Shown: positions 17,840-25,915, counted from the stretch's first letter. The stretch: DNA of 64,000 nt from JAICKM01 sp038228295 (GCA_038228295.1 JBBRPH010000001.1:1-64000), one strand, 5' to 3'. Made by a program: numbers and translations. Notes: generated by a model from the letters alone, not told the origin.

Positions 17840-18844
17840 CTAGGGCTGGGCAGGCTGCGGTGGCGCAAAATACTGCGGCTCGGACGCGACGTACTGGCTA
17901 ACATCAATCAGGTACGTTTGCGCATCGCCTGCCCGGCGCACCCGCTCAAAGACCAGCAGGGTCTCGCCGCCGTGGTCGGGGCGCGTCCGGTCAGTGGACA
18001 CGCGACCTAAAAGCGTCAGGTGCGTTCCCGGCGCGATGTCCGCGACGGGTTTTGTAGCGCTCTGCCCAGCAGTATCATAGGTAGGGATCGTGGTATAAAT
18101 CGCGATGGGGGCCACGGCATAGGTATCCGTGGCCGTTTGCGGCGTGTTCAGATAAGCGTGAGCCGCGCGGGCCACCGGCAGCAGATCGAACTCAGCGCGT
18201 ACCCAATCCCCTGTTGGATGAGCGGCCAGATAGCGGTCGAGCAGCGCCCCACCTGCCGCCTCATGCACCGAACCGAGCGCCCACAGCGCCAGCCGACGGT
18301 CGTCTACGCACGCGCTGGTCAGGCCGACCTGGATCGCTGTCAGATCGCCTTGCTTGTGGCGGTTGACGGTATCATACCAGTTGAACACAGACCCCACGGA
18401 GCGAAGACAGCTCTCCGGCTCATCGGTCGCTGTGGGCTGCGGCGCTTGCGAATTACCGCTTGCGGAGGGCGGAGTCAGAGTCGGCAGTTGAGGGGCGGCA
18501 GGCGCCGTGGGCGGGGGTGCGGTGGTAGTAGTCGGCAGTGCGACAGCGGTCGGCGGGACAGGGGGCGCCATGTCCGATAGTGGGGTAGCGGTGGCTAATA
18601 CATACGCGGTTGGAGTTGCCGGCACTACTGTAGCGGTTGTCGGTAGCTCCGTAGCCGTGGCTGGTGAGACAGTAAACGTAGGGGCATTGCTTGCCGTGTC
18701 CGTGGTCGCTGTAATGAGACTGCTTACCGTGGCCGTAGACGCACTAGACGCGGCCGGCGTCTGCACCGTGTTGTCGCCGCACGCCGGTGCCGCTATTAAT
18801 AGCAACCCAGCCAATAACAGCTCCAGCCGACTCCTCACCTGCAT
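17840..18844 (-). CDS. Lipoprotein of unknown function
   Basis: 334 residues. The N-terminus is a type II signal peptide with lipobox LIAAPAC, so Cys near 23 should be lipidated. Residues 25-140 are a low-complexity Thr/Ala/Val/Pro spacer. The last 190 residues form an unrecognised domain (CLRSVGSVFNWYDTVNRHKQ, later HLTLLGRVSTDRTRPDHGGE and VFERVRRAGDAQTYLIDVSQ) whose second half resembles a small SH3-like beta-barrel. GGGAGGG stands just before the ATG. It is immediately upstream of ppc with a 9-nt gap, but no functional link is obvious. Confidence 0.75.
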   Translation of the reverse strand: MQVRSRLELLLAGLLLIAAPACGDNTVQTPAASSASTATVSSLITATTDTASNAPTFTVSPATATELPTTATVVPATPTAYVLATATPLSDMAPPVPPTAVALPTTTTAPPPTAPAAPQLPTLTPPSASGNSQAPQPTATDEPESCLRSVGSVFNWYDTVNRHKQGDLTAIQVGLTSACVDDRRLALWALGSVHEAAGGALLDRYLAAHPTGDWVRAEFDLLPVARAAHAYLNTPQTATDTYAVAPIAIYTTIPTYDTAGQSATKPVADIAPGTHLTLLGRVSTDRTRPDHGGETLLVFERVRRAGDAQTYLIDVSQYVASEPQYFAPPQPAQP

Positions 18845-18979
18845 CGTCCCTCCCTGGTTGCAGTATAGACATCCACCGCAGCCCCGTCAAGCGGCATACT
18901 TCCAGCGATCTCAGATGCCGGCGCAGCGAACCGGGCGAACCAAACACCACTACCACACTCCGCATTTCATATGCCGCAT

Positions 18980-19008
18980 TTGACGGTCCCCCAGTCAGCC
19001 CGTATAAT
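18980..19008 (+). promoter_or_regulatory. Promoter for cystathionine beta-synthase
   Basis: TTGACG at 18980-18985, 17-nt spacer, TATAAT at 19003-19008. The predicted start is near 19015, about 100 nt before the ATG at 19117. Confidence 0.75.
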
Positions 19009-19116
19009 GACAGTTGCGGTGATGCACCCAGTGCAGGGGCACCGCTGGATGTGAAGAAATAGAGAGACACTTAACGTGCTTCTAGTCAATGCTGCCTAGA
19101 GGGGGATTTCCCAAGA

Positions 19117-20592
19117 ATGGATACAGTGGTTGCAACCGACACGGCGGAACCGGCCGCCGACCCTACAGTGCCCGCCCATGCGAACTACAGCCATTTGCCG
19201 ATGCGTCCGTTGCCCGGCGTGTCCGACTCGCTTCTGGACCTGATCGGCAACACGCCGATGGTGCGACTGCCCAAGCTGAATCGGGGCGTCCAACCCACGT
19301 TGTTGGCGAAGCTCGAAATGTTCAACCCCGGCAACAATGTTAAAGATCGCATCGGTATCCGCATGATACTGGATGCGGAACAGCGCGGGTTGCTCAAACG
19401 CGGCGGCACGATCGTCGAACCGACCTCCGGTAATACCGGCACCGGCTTGGCGATTGCCGCCGCGATCCTGGGCTACAAAACGGTCTTTGTTATGCCCGAC
19501 AAGGTGAGCAGCGAAAAAATCGCGCTGCTGCGAGCGTTCGGATCCGAGGTAGTCACCACCCCGACCGGCGTGCCGCGCGAAAGCCCGGAGAGCTACTACA
19601 GTGTGGCCGCGCGCCTGAGCAGCGAAATCCCCGGTGCGTTTCAGCCCAATCAGTATTTCAATCAGGCCAACCCGCAAACCCACCTCGATACCACGGGTCC
19701 GGAAATCTGGGAGCAGACCACCGGCAACATTGACGTGTTTGTGGCCGGCGTGGGCACCGGCGGCACCATCACCGGCATCGGGCGCTACCTAAAGCAGCGT
19801 AACCCGAACATCGTGATCGTCGGGGCCGACCCCGAAGGCTCGATCTATACCGGCGACAAGGCACGCCCTTATAAGGTGGAGGGCATCGGCGAAGACTTTA
19901 TGCCCGGCACCTTCCAGTACGACATCGTAGACCGCTGGGTGCAGGTGAGCGACCGCGACTCGCTGCTCACTGCGCGCCGCGTGACGCGCGAAGAGGGCAT
20001 CCTGATCGGCGGCTCCGGCGGTACGGCCATGTGGGCCGCCCTGCAAGTGGCACGCGACTTTGATGCGAGCAAGACCGTGGTAGTGCTGCTGCCCGACACC
20101 GGGCGCGGCTACCTGAGCAAAGTCTTCAATGACGATTGGATGCGCGAAAACGGCTTCCTCGACCGCCTAGCAACGCCTGCCCGTGTGCGCGACTTGCTGG
20201 GCTACCATAACCGCGAACTGCCCGCCCTGGTCACGGTGCCGGTGACGGCGCGGGTACGCGAAGCGATTGAACTGCTGCACCAGTACAGCATTTCGCAGTT
20301 GCCGGTCTCGCGCGACGGCGATATGAGTACCGTCCACGCGCTAGTCGGCTCGATCCAGGAGCGCACGCTGTTAGAGCGCGTCTTCCGCAACCCGGCCGTG
20401 ATTGACCAGACCGTGGACACGGTGATGGACCAGCCGTTCCCGCTGGTAGATGTGAGCGAAGAGGTGGAGCGCGTGGTGCCGGCGCTGCTGGCCGGCAACC
20501 CAGCCGTGCTGGCCGAAGAAGCCGGTCGCCCCGTCGGCCTGATCACCCGCGCCGACTTGCTTGACTTCGTGGCGCGCGGCAAAACACGTTAG
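19117..20592 (+). CDS. cbs: Cystathionine beta-synthase with C-terminal CBS domain pair
   Basis: 491 residues. A PLP-dependent fold-type II enzyme that joins serine and homocysteine (or makes cysteine). The PLP Lys lies in NPGNNVKDRIGIRM; the phosphate-binding loop is PTSGNTGTGLAIAAA; a second glycine loop is GTGGTITGIGRYL; FNDDWMREN ends the catalytic part near residue 350. Residues 370-491 form two CBS modules (YHNRELPALVTVPVTARVRE and VDTVMDQPFPLVDVSEEVER), likely nucleotide- or SAM-responsive. No heme-binding N-terminus is present, as in other bacterial forms. An O-acetylserine-using cysteine synthase is the alternative. Confidence 0.93.
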   Translation: MDTVVATDTAEPAADPTVPAHANYSHLPMRPLPGVSDSLLDLIGNTPMVRLPKLNRGVQPTLLAKLEMFNPGNNVKDRIGIRMILDAEQRGLLKRGGTIVEPTSGNTGTGLAIAAAILGYKTVFVMPDKVSSEKIALLRAFGSEVVTTPTGVPRESPESYYSVAARLSSEIPGAFQPNQYFNQANPQTHLDTTGPEIWEQTTGNIDVFVAGVGTGGTITGIGRYLKQRNPNIVIVGADPEGSIYTGDKARPYKVEGIGEDFMPGTFQYDIVDRWVQVSDRDSLLTARRVTREEGILIGGSGGTAMWAALQVARDFDASKTVVVLLPDTGRGYLSKVFNDDWMRENGFLDRLATPARVRDLLGYHNRELPALVTVPVTARVREAIELLHQYSISQLPVSRDGDMSTVHALVGSIQERTLLERVFRNPAVIDQTVDTVMDQPFPLVDVSEEVERVVPALLAGNPAVLAEEAGRPVGLITRADLLDFVARGKTR

Positions 20593-20597
20593 ACGGA

Positions 20598-20632
20598 GTT
20601 CTGAGTTTTGAGTTCTGAATTCTGAGTTTGGG
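20598..20632. repeat. Five tandem heptamers
   Basis: GTTCTGA, GTTTTGA, GTTCTGA, ATTCTGA and GTTTGGG follow one another exactly, starting 6 nt after the cbs stop codon. This resembles the short tandemly repeated repetitive (STRR) heptamers known from filamentous cyanobacteria. Confidence 0.8.
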
Positions 20633-20720
20633 ACGCTAATAACTGTTCAGTCTGCGTGGCAGTAGGCAGCACGTCCATCCGGCGATGCCGGCGGGGTTCC
20701 TGTGGCGGAAGCAGTGCGCC

Positions 20721-20839
20721 TGTAGGAGGGTGGCTCCGCCCCGCGACCGTGGTGCGCGGCAATGCACCGGATGGGCGCGGCAACCGACAGGAGTGATCGC
20801 GGTCAAGCAACGATCGCGGGGCGGAGCCACCCTCCTACA
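20721..20839. repeat. 119-bp element with perfect 26-bp terminal inverted repeats
   Basis: The arms at 20721-20746 and 20814-20839 are exact complements (starting TGTAGGAGGGTGGCTCCGCC), separated by 67 nt that pair in part. No ORF or transposase is inside. It looks like a REP- or MITE-type element or a very strong hairpin, in the gap between cbs and the convergent GNAT gene. The rest of the 20593-20905 gap holds only the heptamer array. Confidence 0.8.
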
Positions 20840-20905
20840 ATCCGTCCATTGTCGGGCGACACGCGGGCGGGCCTGAGTAGTTACTTAGGTTTACGCAAGC
20901 CATCA

Positions 20906-21658
20906 TCACGTTTCACCGCCCACTGCGTGCAGCATCCAGACGTTCGGCTCCACATACACGCCCTGGTCGGCGGCGCGGTCAATGGTGATCGGCGACAGCG
21001 CCTGCGGCACGACATAGGAGCCGCTGTCGGGGAAGGTCAGGCCGGTCCACTCCTCCCATTGCGCCACCGTGCCGGGGATGTGCATGGACTGCGGGGCCGG
21101 TTGGAGGATGCGCGCGCCCAGCCGCCAATGGGTGCGAATCCAGGCATCAAACGGCGCGCCATCGGGCCGCGTCCAGGCGGCATAGCGTTCAATAGCAGTC
21201 AGCGGATACAGGCTTTTCTGGTTGGGGCGCACCGGCGCGACCAGCGCGCCGAAGCCGTGCGCGGCGGCAATCGCCCGCATTTGCTTGATGATGACGCGGC
21301 TGAGACCCTGTCTGCGGTAGTCGGGGTGGATGGTCGCTTCGAGCGCCGAGAGCGTGTTCGGCACGCGCCCGGCATCGTGATCCTGCATTCCCTGTTCCAG
21401 CACCGCATCCCAGCCCGCCGGCAGGCCCGCCGGGGTGCCGTCCCAGTAGAAGGGGATGGTAAAGCCGAGCGCGATCACCGTACCGGGTGTGCCCAGCAGC
21501 ATAAATTGGCAAGCCGGGAAGTCGGTATCGAGCCGGTCGTAGTAGCGCCCGGCCATCGGATCATGCTGCATGAACGGCGGCCACGCGGCATCCGTCACCC
21601 GCAGGCGGGCCCGCGTCAGGTCGGGCCGCTCGGCTATAGTATGGATCGTGTAGTCCAT
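20906..21658 (-). CDS. GNAT-family N-acetyltransferase
   Basis: 250 residues. The acetyl-CoA site is visible as ATIHPDYRRQGLSRVIIKQM (motif A with the Q/R-x-x-G turn) near residues 125-145, preceded by ALGFTIPFYW. The C-terminal 100 residues are longer than in minimal GNAT proteins and contain DAWIRTHWRLGARIL, seen in several uncharacterised large GNATs. The acceptor is unknown. AGAAGGA lies 11 nt before the ATG. It follows the PPOX gene at 21694 on the same strand with a 35-nt gap, so the two probably share a transcript. Confidence 0.85.
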   Translation of the reverse strand: MDYTIHTIAERPDLTRARLRVTDAAWPPFMQHDPMAGRYYDRLDTDFPACQFMLLGTPGTVIALGFTIPFYWDGTPAGLPAGWDAVLEQGMQDHDAGRVPNTLSALEATIHPDYRRQGLSRVIIKQMRAIAAAHGFGALVAPVRPNQKSLYPLTAIERYAAWTRPDGAPFDAWIRTHWRLGARILQPAPQSMHIPGTVAQWEEWTGLTFPDSGSYVVPQALSPITIDRAADQGVYVEPNVWMLHAVGGET

Positions 21659-21693
21659 GCGAATTGAGATCCTTCTGCTGAACTAACAACCGG

Positions 21694-22200
21694 CTATTCG
21701 CTACCAAAATGCCAGCGCGTGGCGGTCTGGGCGTAGGCGGTATTGTCCCAGGCGAAGGCCACCTGCGGGCGGACACAATATACGCCTTCGGCGGTCTCAG
21801 GGCGCTGGTGATACTTGTCGGTGTAGGACGCGGTCAGTGCGGCAAAGGTCGGCGAATCCAGGTTGACGATTTCGGCCACGCCTTTGAGCATGACCACGAA
21901 GCTGCCGCTTTCTAGATGCACCACGATGCGTGGGTTGGCCGCCAGATTACGGCCCCAGCGGGTCTTTTCGTAGTAGCCGTCGAAGTAAAAGGCTCCCGCT
22001 ACCCAGGTGCCCCAAATGGGGGTCGCATGGGGGTCGCCGGCGGGACTAGCGGTGCCCAGCCAGTAGACGTGGGCGCTTGCCAGCCACGCCTCCACTTGGC
22101 TCCAGTCAAGCATCCCCTCCTCACTGGTGGCGATGTTGTTGCCGGGCACCTGGGGCCGGCTCCGTTGCGGGGCCGGCGCGGCGGCAGGTTGCTGTGTCAT
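21694..22200 (-). CDS. PPOX-fold flavin/F420-dependent protein
   Basis: 168 residues with the split-barrel pattern: VYWLGTASPAGDPHATPIWG, FYFDGYYEKTRWGRNLAANP and VVHLESGSFVVMLKGVAE. The family binds FMN or F420 and often acts as a reductase or oxygenase. The first 18 residues are Pro/Ala/Gln-rich and their first 12 codons are duplicated upstream (22166-22314). The start ATG overlaps the TGA of that upstream ORF (ATGA) and is preceded by AAAGGAGACACG. It probably forms an operon with the GNAT gene downstream. Confidence 0.85.
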   Translation of the reverse strand: MTQQPAAAPAPQRSRPQVPGNNIATSEEGMLDWSQVEAWLASAHVYWLGTASPAGDPHATPIWGTWVAGAFYFDGYYEKTRWGRNLAANPRIVVHLESGSFVVMLKGVAEIVNLDSPTFAALTASYTDKYHQRPETAEGVYCVRPQVAFAWDNTAYAQTATRWHFGSE

Positions 22201-22314
22201 CGTGTCTCCTTTGGCCGGCCCCGTTCCAGTACAGATAGCAACTGCGGGGCCGGCGCGGCGGCAGGTTGCTGTGTCATCGTGTCTCCTTTGGCCGGCCCCG
22301 TTCCAGCACAGATA
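22166..22314. repeat. Tandem 77-bp duplication covering a gene start
   Basis: Bases 22166-22237 recur at 22243-22314 with one mismatch, at a 77-nt offset. Each copy contains the ribosome-binding site, the ATG and the first 12 codons of the PPOX-type gene. The near-identity suggests a recent event. Confidence 0.9.
22197..22277 (-). CDS. 26-codon upstream ORF made by the duplication
   Basis: From the duplicated ATG at 22277 the frame reads MTQQPAAAPAPQ, identical to the start of the gene below, then diverges (LLSVLERGRPKETR) and ends with TGA at 22199-22197. That stop overlaps the downstream ATG at 22200. Its own AAAGGAGACACG is intact, so ribosomes should translate it and could reinitiate on the real gene. 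A functional peptide is unlikely; a coupling role is inference. Confidence 0.6.
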   Translation of the reverse strand: MTQQPAAAPAPQLLSVLERGRPKETR

Positions 22315-22356
22315 ACAGCGGTCCGTCGGCCCACAATCAACTCGCAGTGTACGAGG

Positions 22357-23757
22357 TCACTCTCCCTCGAATTGGCTGAACAAGCCGTTCAACGACTCGG
22401 CCAGCGTGGGGTGGGCAAAAATGCCGTCGCGCAAGGCCGGGTACGGGATGTGACCCAGCATCGCCACTTGCAGCAGGGCCATGATCTCGCCGCCTTCGAG
22501 ACCCAGCACCGCACAGCCCAGGATCTGCTCTGTGTCGGCGTCCACCACGGCTTTCATGAAGCCGCGCGCTTCGGCGGTTTCCAGGGCGCGGGCCACCGAA
22601 CTCATCGGCATCTTGGCAACGCGAATGGCGCGCCCGGCGGCGCGGGCCTCCGTTTCACTCAGGCCCACGCGCCCCAGTTGCGGGTCTATGAACACAGTAT
22701 AGGGCACCAGCCGATCCGTGGTCGTGACGGAACCACCGGTGAGCAAGTTGGCGCAGATGATGCGGTAGTCGTCGTAGGCAATGTGGGTGAAGGCCGGGCC
22801 GCCGTTCACGTCGCCCAGCGCCCAGATGCCAGGTACATTGGTCTCCAGCGTGCCGTTGACCGGGATAAAGCCTTTCGCGTCGGTCTGCACCCCAGCGGCG
22901 GCCAAGTCCAGCGCGGCGCTGTTGGGTGTACGGCCGATCGCGCCGAGCAGGTGGGAGCCGTGCAGTACACGCTCACCGCCGGGGGTCTGCACCGTCAGCC
23001 TAATAGCCCCGGCCTGCCCGCCGGCGTGTAGCGTCTTGGTATTCAGCAGCACCTCCAGACCGTCCTCGCGCAGGATGTCGGCTACTGCATCAGCTACATC
23101 CGGGTCTTCGCGGCCCAATAGGCGGGCACTGCGCTGGATAACCGTCACTGCGCTGCCGAAGCGGCGGAACATCTGGGCAAACTCCAGCGCAATATAGCTA
23201 CCACCCAGCACTAGCAGATGCTCCGGCACTGTGTCCAGTTCCATGATCGAGGTCGAGTCGAGCACCGGCAAGCCGCCCAAACCCGGCACATCAGGCGGCG
23301 TGGGATGCGCGCCGGTGTTGAGGAAAATCCAGTCTGCCGTCAGCACCTGCGCGCCGTCTGATCCTTGCACAGCCAGGCGATGCGGCGCAGTGAAACGCCC
23401 GGTGCCGCGCAGCAGATCCAGGCCGAGGGTCGCGGCGATGCCTTGCTCATTGCCGCCGCGAAACTCAGCTACGATAGAGCGCTTGCGCTGCCGCACGCGG
23501 GCCAAATCTACCGACACCGGGCCGGTCTGCACACCATAGTCGGCGCCCCGACGAGCCAGGTAGGCCACGCGCGCGCTGGCGACCATCGTCTTAGTCGGCG
23601 TGCAGCCTTCGTTGACGCAGGTGCCGCCCACATGGGTGGACTCGATCAAGGCTGTCCGGCGCCCGGCCTTCGCCAACGCCTTCGCCAACGGCACACCCGC
23701 CTGTCCCGCGCCGATCACCACGGCATCATAGTGCTGTTCCCGGCCGGCTACCGTCAT
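22357..23757 (-). CDS. FAD-dependent pyridine nucleotide-disulfide oxidoreductase
   Basis: 466 residues, the standard length of the dihydrolipoamide dehydrogenase / glutathione reductase / mercuric reductase family. The FAD site is VVIGAGQAGVPLAKAL; the redox-active pair is GTCVNEGCTPTKT (CX4C); the NAD(P) site is LLVLGGSYIALEFAQM; the second FAD motif is GIWALGDVNGGPAF; the C-terminal interface ends with HPTLAESLNGLF. The catalytic His-Glu of lipoamide dehydrogenase appears replaced (FAHPTLAESL), as in mercuric-reductase-like proteins. No HMA domain or terminal Cys pair for Hg is present, so the substrate is open. GGAG lies 7 nt before the ATG. Confidence 0.88.
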   Translation of the reverse strand: MTVAGREQHYDAVVIGAGQAGVPLAKALAKAGRRTALIESTHVGGTCVNEGCTPTKTMVASARVAYLARRGADYGVQTGPVSVDLARVRQRKRSIVAEFRGGNEQGIAATLGLDLLRGTGRFTAPHRLAVQGSDGAQVLTADWIFLNTGAHPTPPDVPGLGGLPVLDSTSIMELDTVPEHLLVLGGSYIALEFAQMFRRFGSAVTVIQRSARLLGREDPDVADAVADILREDGLEVLLNTKTLHAGGQAGAIRLTVQTPGGERVLHGSHLLGAIGRTPNSAALDLAAAGVQTDAKGFIPVNGTLETNVPGIWALGDVNGGPAFTHIAYDDYRIICANLLTGGSVTTTDRLVPYTVFIDPQLGRVGLSETEARAAGRAIRVAKMPMSSVARALETAEARGFMKAVVDADTEQILGCAVLGLEGGEIMALLQVAMLGHIPYPALRDGIFAHPTLAESLNGLFSQFEGE

Positions 23758-23827
23758 TGGGTACTCCTTCTGCTCCTACTGCGATCTCGCTACCATTGTA
23801 CACAGGCTGTCAACATCGGGCATTTAC

Positions 23828-24085
23828 TCAAAACAAGCGACGCAAAGCCGACGGTGCGGCCTGCGATAGCAACACGCTGAGATGATTACGCGTTCGTGAT
23901 CTCGCCACATACAGCAAAGGTTCCAAGTCATTCCACTTCGGATCCCAGCGTTCCAATTCAACGAGAACGACGACACTGCGGTCCAGTCCCTTGAATGCCT
24001 GGATGGTACTACAATAAACCGTATTAGGCGCGGGCTGGGCGAGGGTTGTGGGATCATCGGTGAGATGGAACCGCACCCGGAAATA
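23828..24085 (-). pseudogene. C-terminal relic of a superfamily-1 DNA helicase
   Basis: About 85 codons encode a typical UvrD/RecB-type C-terminal end: TVYCSTIQAFKGLDRSVVVL (motif V region) and LEPLLYVARSRTRNHLSVLL (motif VI, Y-V-A-x-S-R). Nothing of motifs I-IV is upstream; a TGA stands in frame just before it and no ribosome-binding site is present. It is best read as the remains of a deleted helicase gene. Confidence 0.7.
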
Positions 24086-24141
24086 TCTTTGCCATCACGA
24101 CTCCTTGTGGTCGTCGGTCGTCAGGCGGCTGCGGTTGTCGG

Positions 24142-24201
24142 GCAGCATCCGCTATTTGCGCGCAGGTTGTATGCAGTATAATACAAGCAGGCGGATGCTG
24201 C
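24142..24201. repeat. 60-bp nested inverted repeat
   Basis: GCAGCATCCGC (24142-24152) pairs exactly with 24191-24201, and inside it TTGTAT (24168-24173) pairs with ATACAA (24181-24186). A TATAAT lies in the centre (24177-24182). No gene was seen between the helicase relic and the ATPase gene; this structure is the main feature of that gap. Confidence 0.45.
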
Positions 24202-24391
24202 ATTAGCGCCATAGATCCCGCAAGAGTAGGCCACTAGCGGGGAATGCTGTACAGGGGAAGACGTGCGGCATTTATACGCAGCAACCTAATAAGTCAAGCG
24301 GTCTGGCGAGGACAATCGGGCACTGCCTTTGGGATCAGGTACAACCCGTTTAGCCGGCGTTGCAAGAGCCCTAACGATCCCGCCGCCACCC

Positions 24392-24421
24392 TCGACAGGC
24401 CGACACGCTTTGTGCTACACT
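24392..24421 (+). promoter_or_regulatory. Promoter giving a near-leaderless transcript
   Basis: TCGACA at 24392-24397, 18-nt spacer, TACACT at 24416-24421. The ATG at 24428 is 7 nt after the -10 box, so transcription would begin at or near the start codon, which fits the lack of a ribosome-binding site. Confidence 0.6.
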
Positions 24422-24427
24422 GACCGC

Positions 24428-25477
24428 ATGACCACGCGCACCAACTACCCGTTTACCGCTCTCGTCGGGCAAGAAGAGACCAAAGATGCCTTGATCTTGG
24501 CGGCGGTGAATCCGCGCGTGCAGGGCGTGCTGCTGATTGGGCCGAAAGGCACCGGCAAAACAACGGCCGTGCGCGGCCTGAGCGATCTGCTGCCGGTGGT
24601 CACACATAGCCTATGTACGTGGGGCTGCGACCCGGCCTGGGCACTTACTGCCCCCGACCGGCTGTGCGACGATTGCCGGCGCAAGCTGGCCGCCGGCGAA
24701 CCGATCTCCTACCGGGCCCGCCAAACGGTGGTCGAACTGCCGCTCAACGCCACGCTTGACGATGTGGTAGGTGGATCGAACGTGCGCCTCAGCTTGGAAC
24801 AGCAGCGCATCCACTTTGAGCCGGGTATTCTGGCGCACGCTCACGGCAATATCCTCTATATAGACGAGATCAACCTGGTCGCGCCCGACGTGCTGGATGC
24901 GATCCTTGATGCCGCCGCCACCGGCTACTGCTGGGTGCGGCGGGGCCGGTTGGCGGCCTCCTATCCGGCGCGCTTTGTGCTGGTCGGCTCAATGAACCCT
25001 GAAGAAGGCGGCTTGCGCCCCCAGATCGTAGACCGCATCGGGCTGCGTGTCCATGTCGGCGCAATCCCCGACCCGGCGGCGCGCATCGCGCTGGCCCGCC
25101 GCGTTCACGCCTTCGGCAACGATCCCGACGGCTTCAGCACCGAATACGCCGGGCTGACGGAGAGCGCAGCCGGCAGCATCGCCCAGGCCCGTGCGGCGCT
25201 ACCCAGCGTGACCCTCACCCCCGCCGCCGAAGAAGCCGGTATCGCGCTGATCACCCGCTTGGGTATCGAATCGCACCGCACCGAGATCGTGCTGTTCGAG
25301 GCAGCCCGCGCCTATGCCGCCGTAGATGAGCGCACGGAAGCTACGGCGACAGATGTACTGACCGTCGCGCCGCCGGTGGTACGTGGTCGTCGCAGCTCTG
25401 CCGCCGGCGAATTTCGCGCCGCCGCCGCCGCCGAAGAAAGCGAAATCGCGCAGGCCATCGCCGCCCTGACCCCCTAA
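24428..25477 (+). CDS. MoxR/ChlI-like AAA+ ATPase with Cys-containing insert
   Basis: 349 residues from the ATG at 24428. The AAA+ core has Walker A GPKGTGKTT near residue 38, Walker B ILYIDEINLV and sensor 1 FVLVGSMNPEEGGLRPQIVD, as in the I subunit of magnesium chelatase. Between Walker A and B is an insert with four cysteines (LCTWGCDPAW...RLCDDCRRK, C-x3-C and C-x2-C), a likely zinc site found in stand-alone members of this family. No chelatase D or H subunit is nearby, so it is more likely a chaperone-like ATPase than a pigment enzyme. The longer frame from 24329 has no support. Confidence 0.87.
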   Translation: MTTRTNYPFTALVGQEETKDALILAAVNPRVQGVLLIGPKGTGKTTAVRGLSDLLPVVTHSLCTWGCDPAWALTAPDRLCDDCRRKLAAGEPISYRARQTVVELPLNATLDDVVGGSNVRLSLEQQRIHFEPGILAHAHGNILYIDEINLVAPDVLDAILDAAATGYCWVRRGRLAASYPARFVLVGSMNPEEGGLRPQIVDRIGLRVHVGAIPDPAARIALARRVHAFGNDPDGFSTEYAGLTESAAGSIAQARAALPSVTLTPAAEEAGIALITRLGIESHRTEIVLFEAARAYAAVDERTEATATDVLTVAPPVVRGRRSSAAGEFRAAAAAEESEIAQAIAALTP

Positions 25478-25523
25478 AGCCCGGCATCCTTACATAATCC
25501 TTACGGAAAGCGGGGAATGGTGA

Positions 25524-25552
25524 TTGACACGCCCGCTGCGATCTGCTATGAT
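25524..25552 (+). promoter_or_regulatory. Consensus promoter for a long structured leader
   Basis: TTGACA at 25524-25529, 17-nt spacer, TATGAT at 25547-25552. The predicted start is near 25559, about 357 nt before the next coding start. Confidence 0.8.
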
Positions 25553-25558
25553 CCCGTT

Positions 25559-25886
25559 GTGCAGCGGCTTGTGCCGCCGACACGTCTATTATCCCGTGGC
25601 TCTGGCGGCGCCGGCTTGCACCCTTTTTCGCAGGTGACGCACCCATCCGCGTTTTGTGTTGCAGCGTGCTGCTCGCTCGATCTTCGCATATCACCTATCT
25701 ACCCAGCGCAGGGTTAGCCCGTTTAGCGCGTCCGCAACCTTTTTTCGCGGCGCACCTACGGTCCCATCCCGCGAGAGCGGCAACCGTTCCACAATAGCAA
25801 GTGCTGCTTCCGGCCGGCGGCCGGAAGCGATTCGGTGCTGGATTATGACGTACACGGCGCGCCCGGTTGAGGCTGCGCCGTTTTTG
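25559..25886 (+). ncRNA. Candidate structured leader or small RNA upstream of yacL-ispD
   Basis: This 330-nt stretch lies between a consensus promoter and an intrinsic terminator. It contains hairpins at 25565-25578 (GCGGC-TTGT-GCCGC), 25806-25828 (perfect 10-bp stem, 3-nt loop) and the terminator at 25854-25881. It encodes no plausible protein. I could not match it to tmRNA, SRP, RNase P or 6S RNA by eye. It may be a stand-alone RNA or an attenuated leader. Confidence 0.45.
25854..25886 (+). terminator. Intrinsic terminator or attenuator before the PIN/TRAM gene
   Basis: ACGGCGC (25854-25860) pairs with GCGCCGT (25875-25881), followed by TTTTGTTGTTT. It is 30 nt before the start codon at 25916, so readthrough would be needed to express the gene from the upstream promoter. 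Confidence 0.65.
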
Positions 25887-25915
25887 TTGTTTGCACTTAT
25901 CGCGGAGGTTTCCGT

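Noticed and set aside
24428..25477. Magnesium chelatase subunit for bacteriochlorophyll synthesis
   Set aside because: No chlD, chlH or other pigment genes are nearby, and the Cys insert is found in non-pigment members.
25517..25717. 66-codon frame after the ATPase gene
   Set aside because: It begins before the predicted transcription start of the leader, has no ribosome-binding site and no recognisable sequence.
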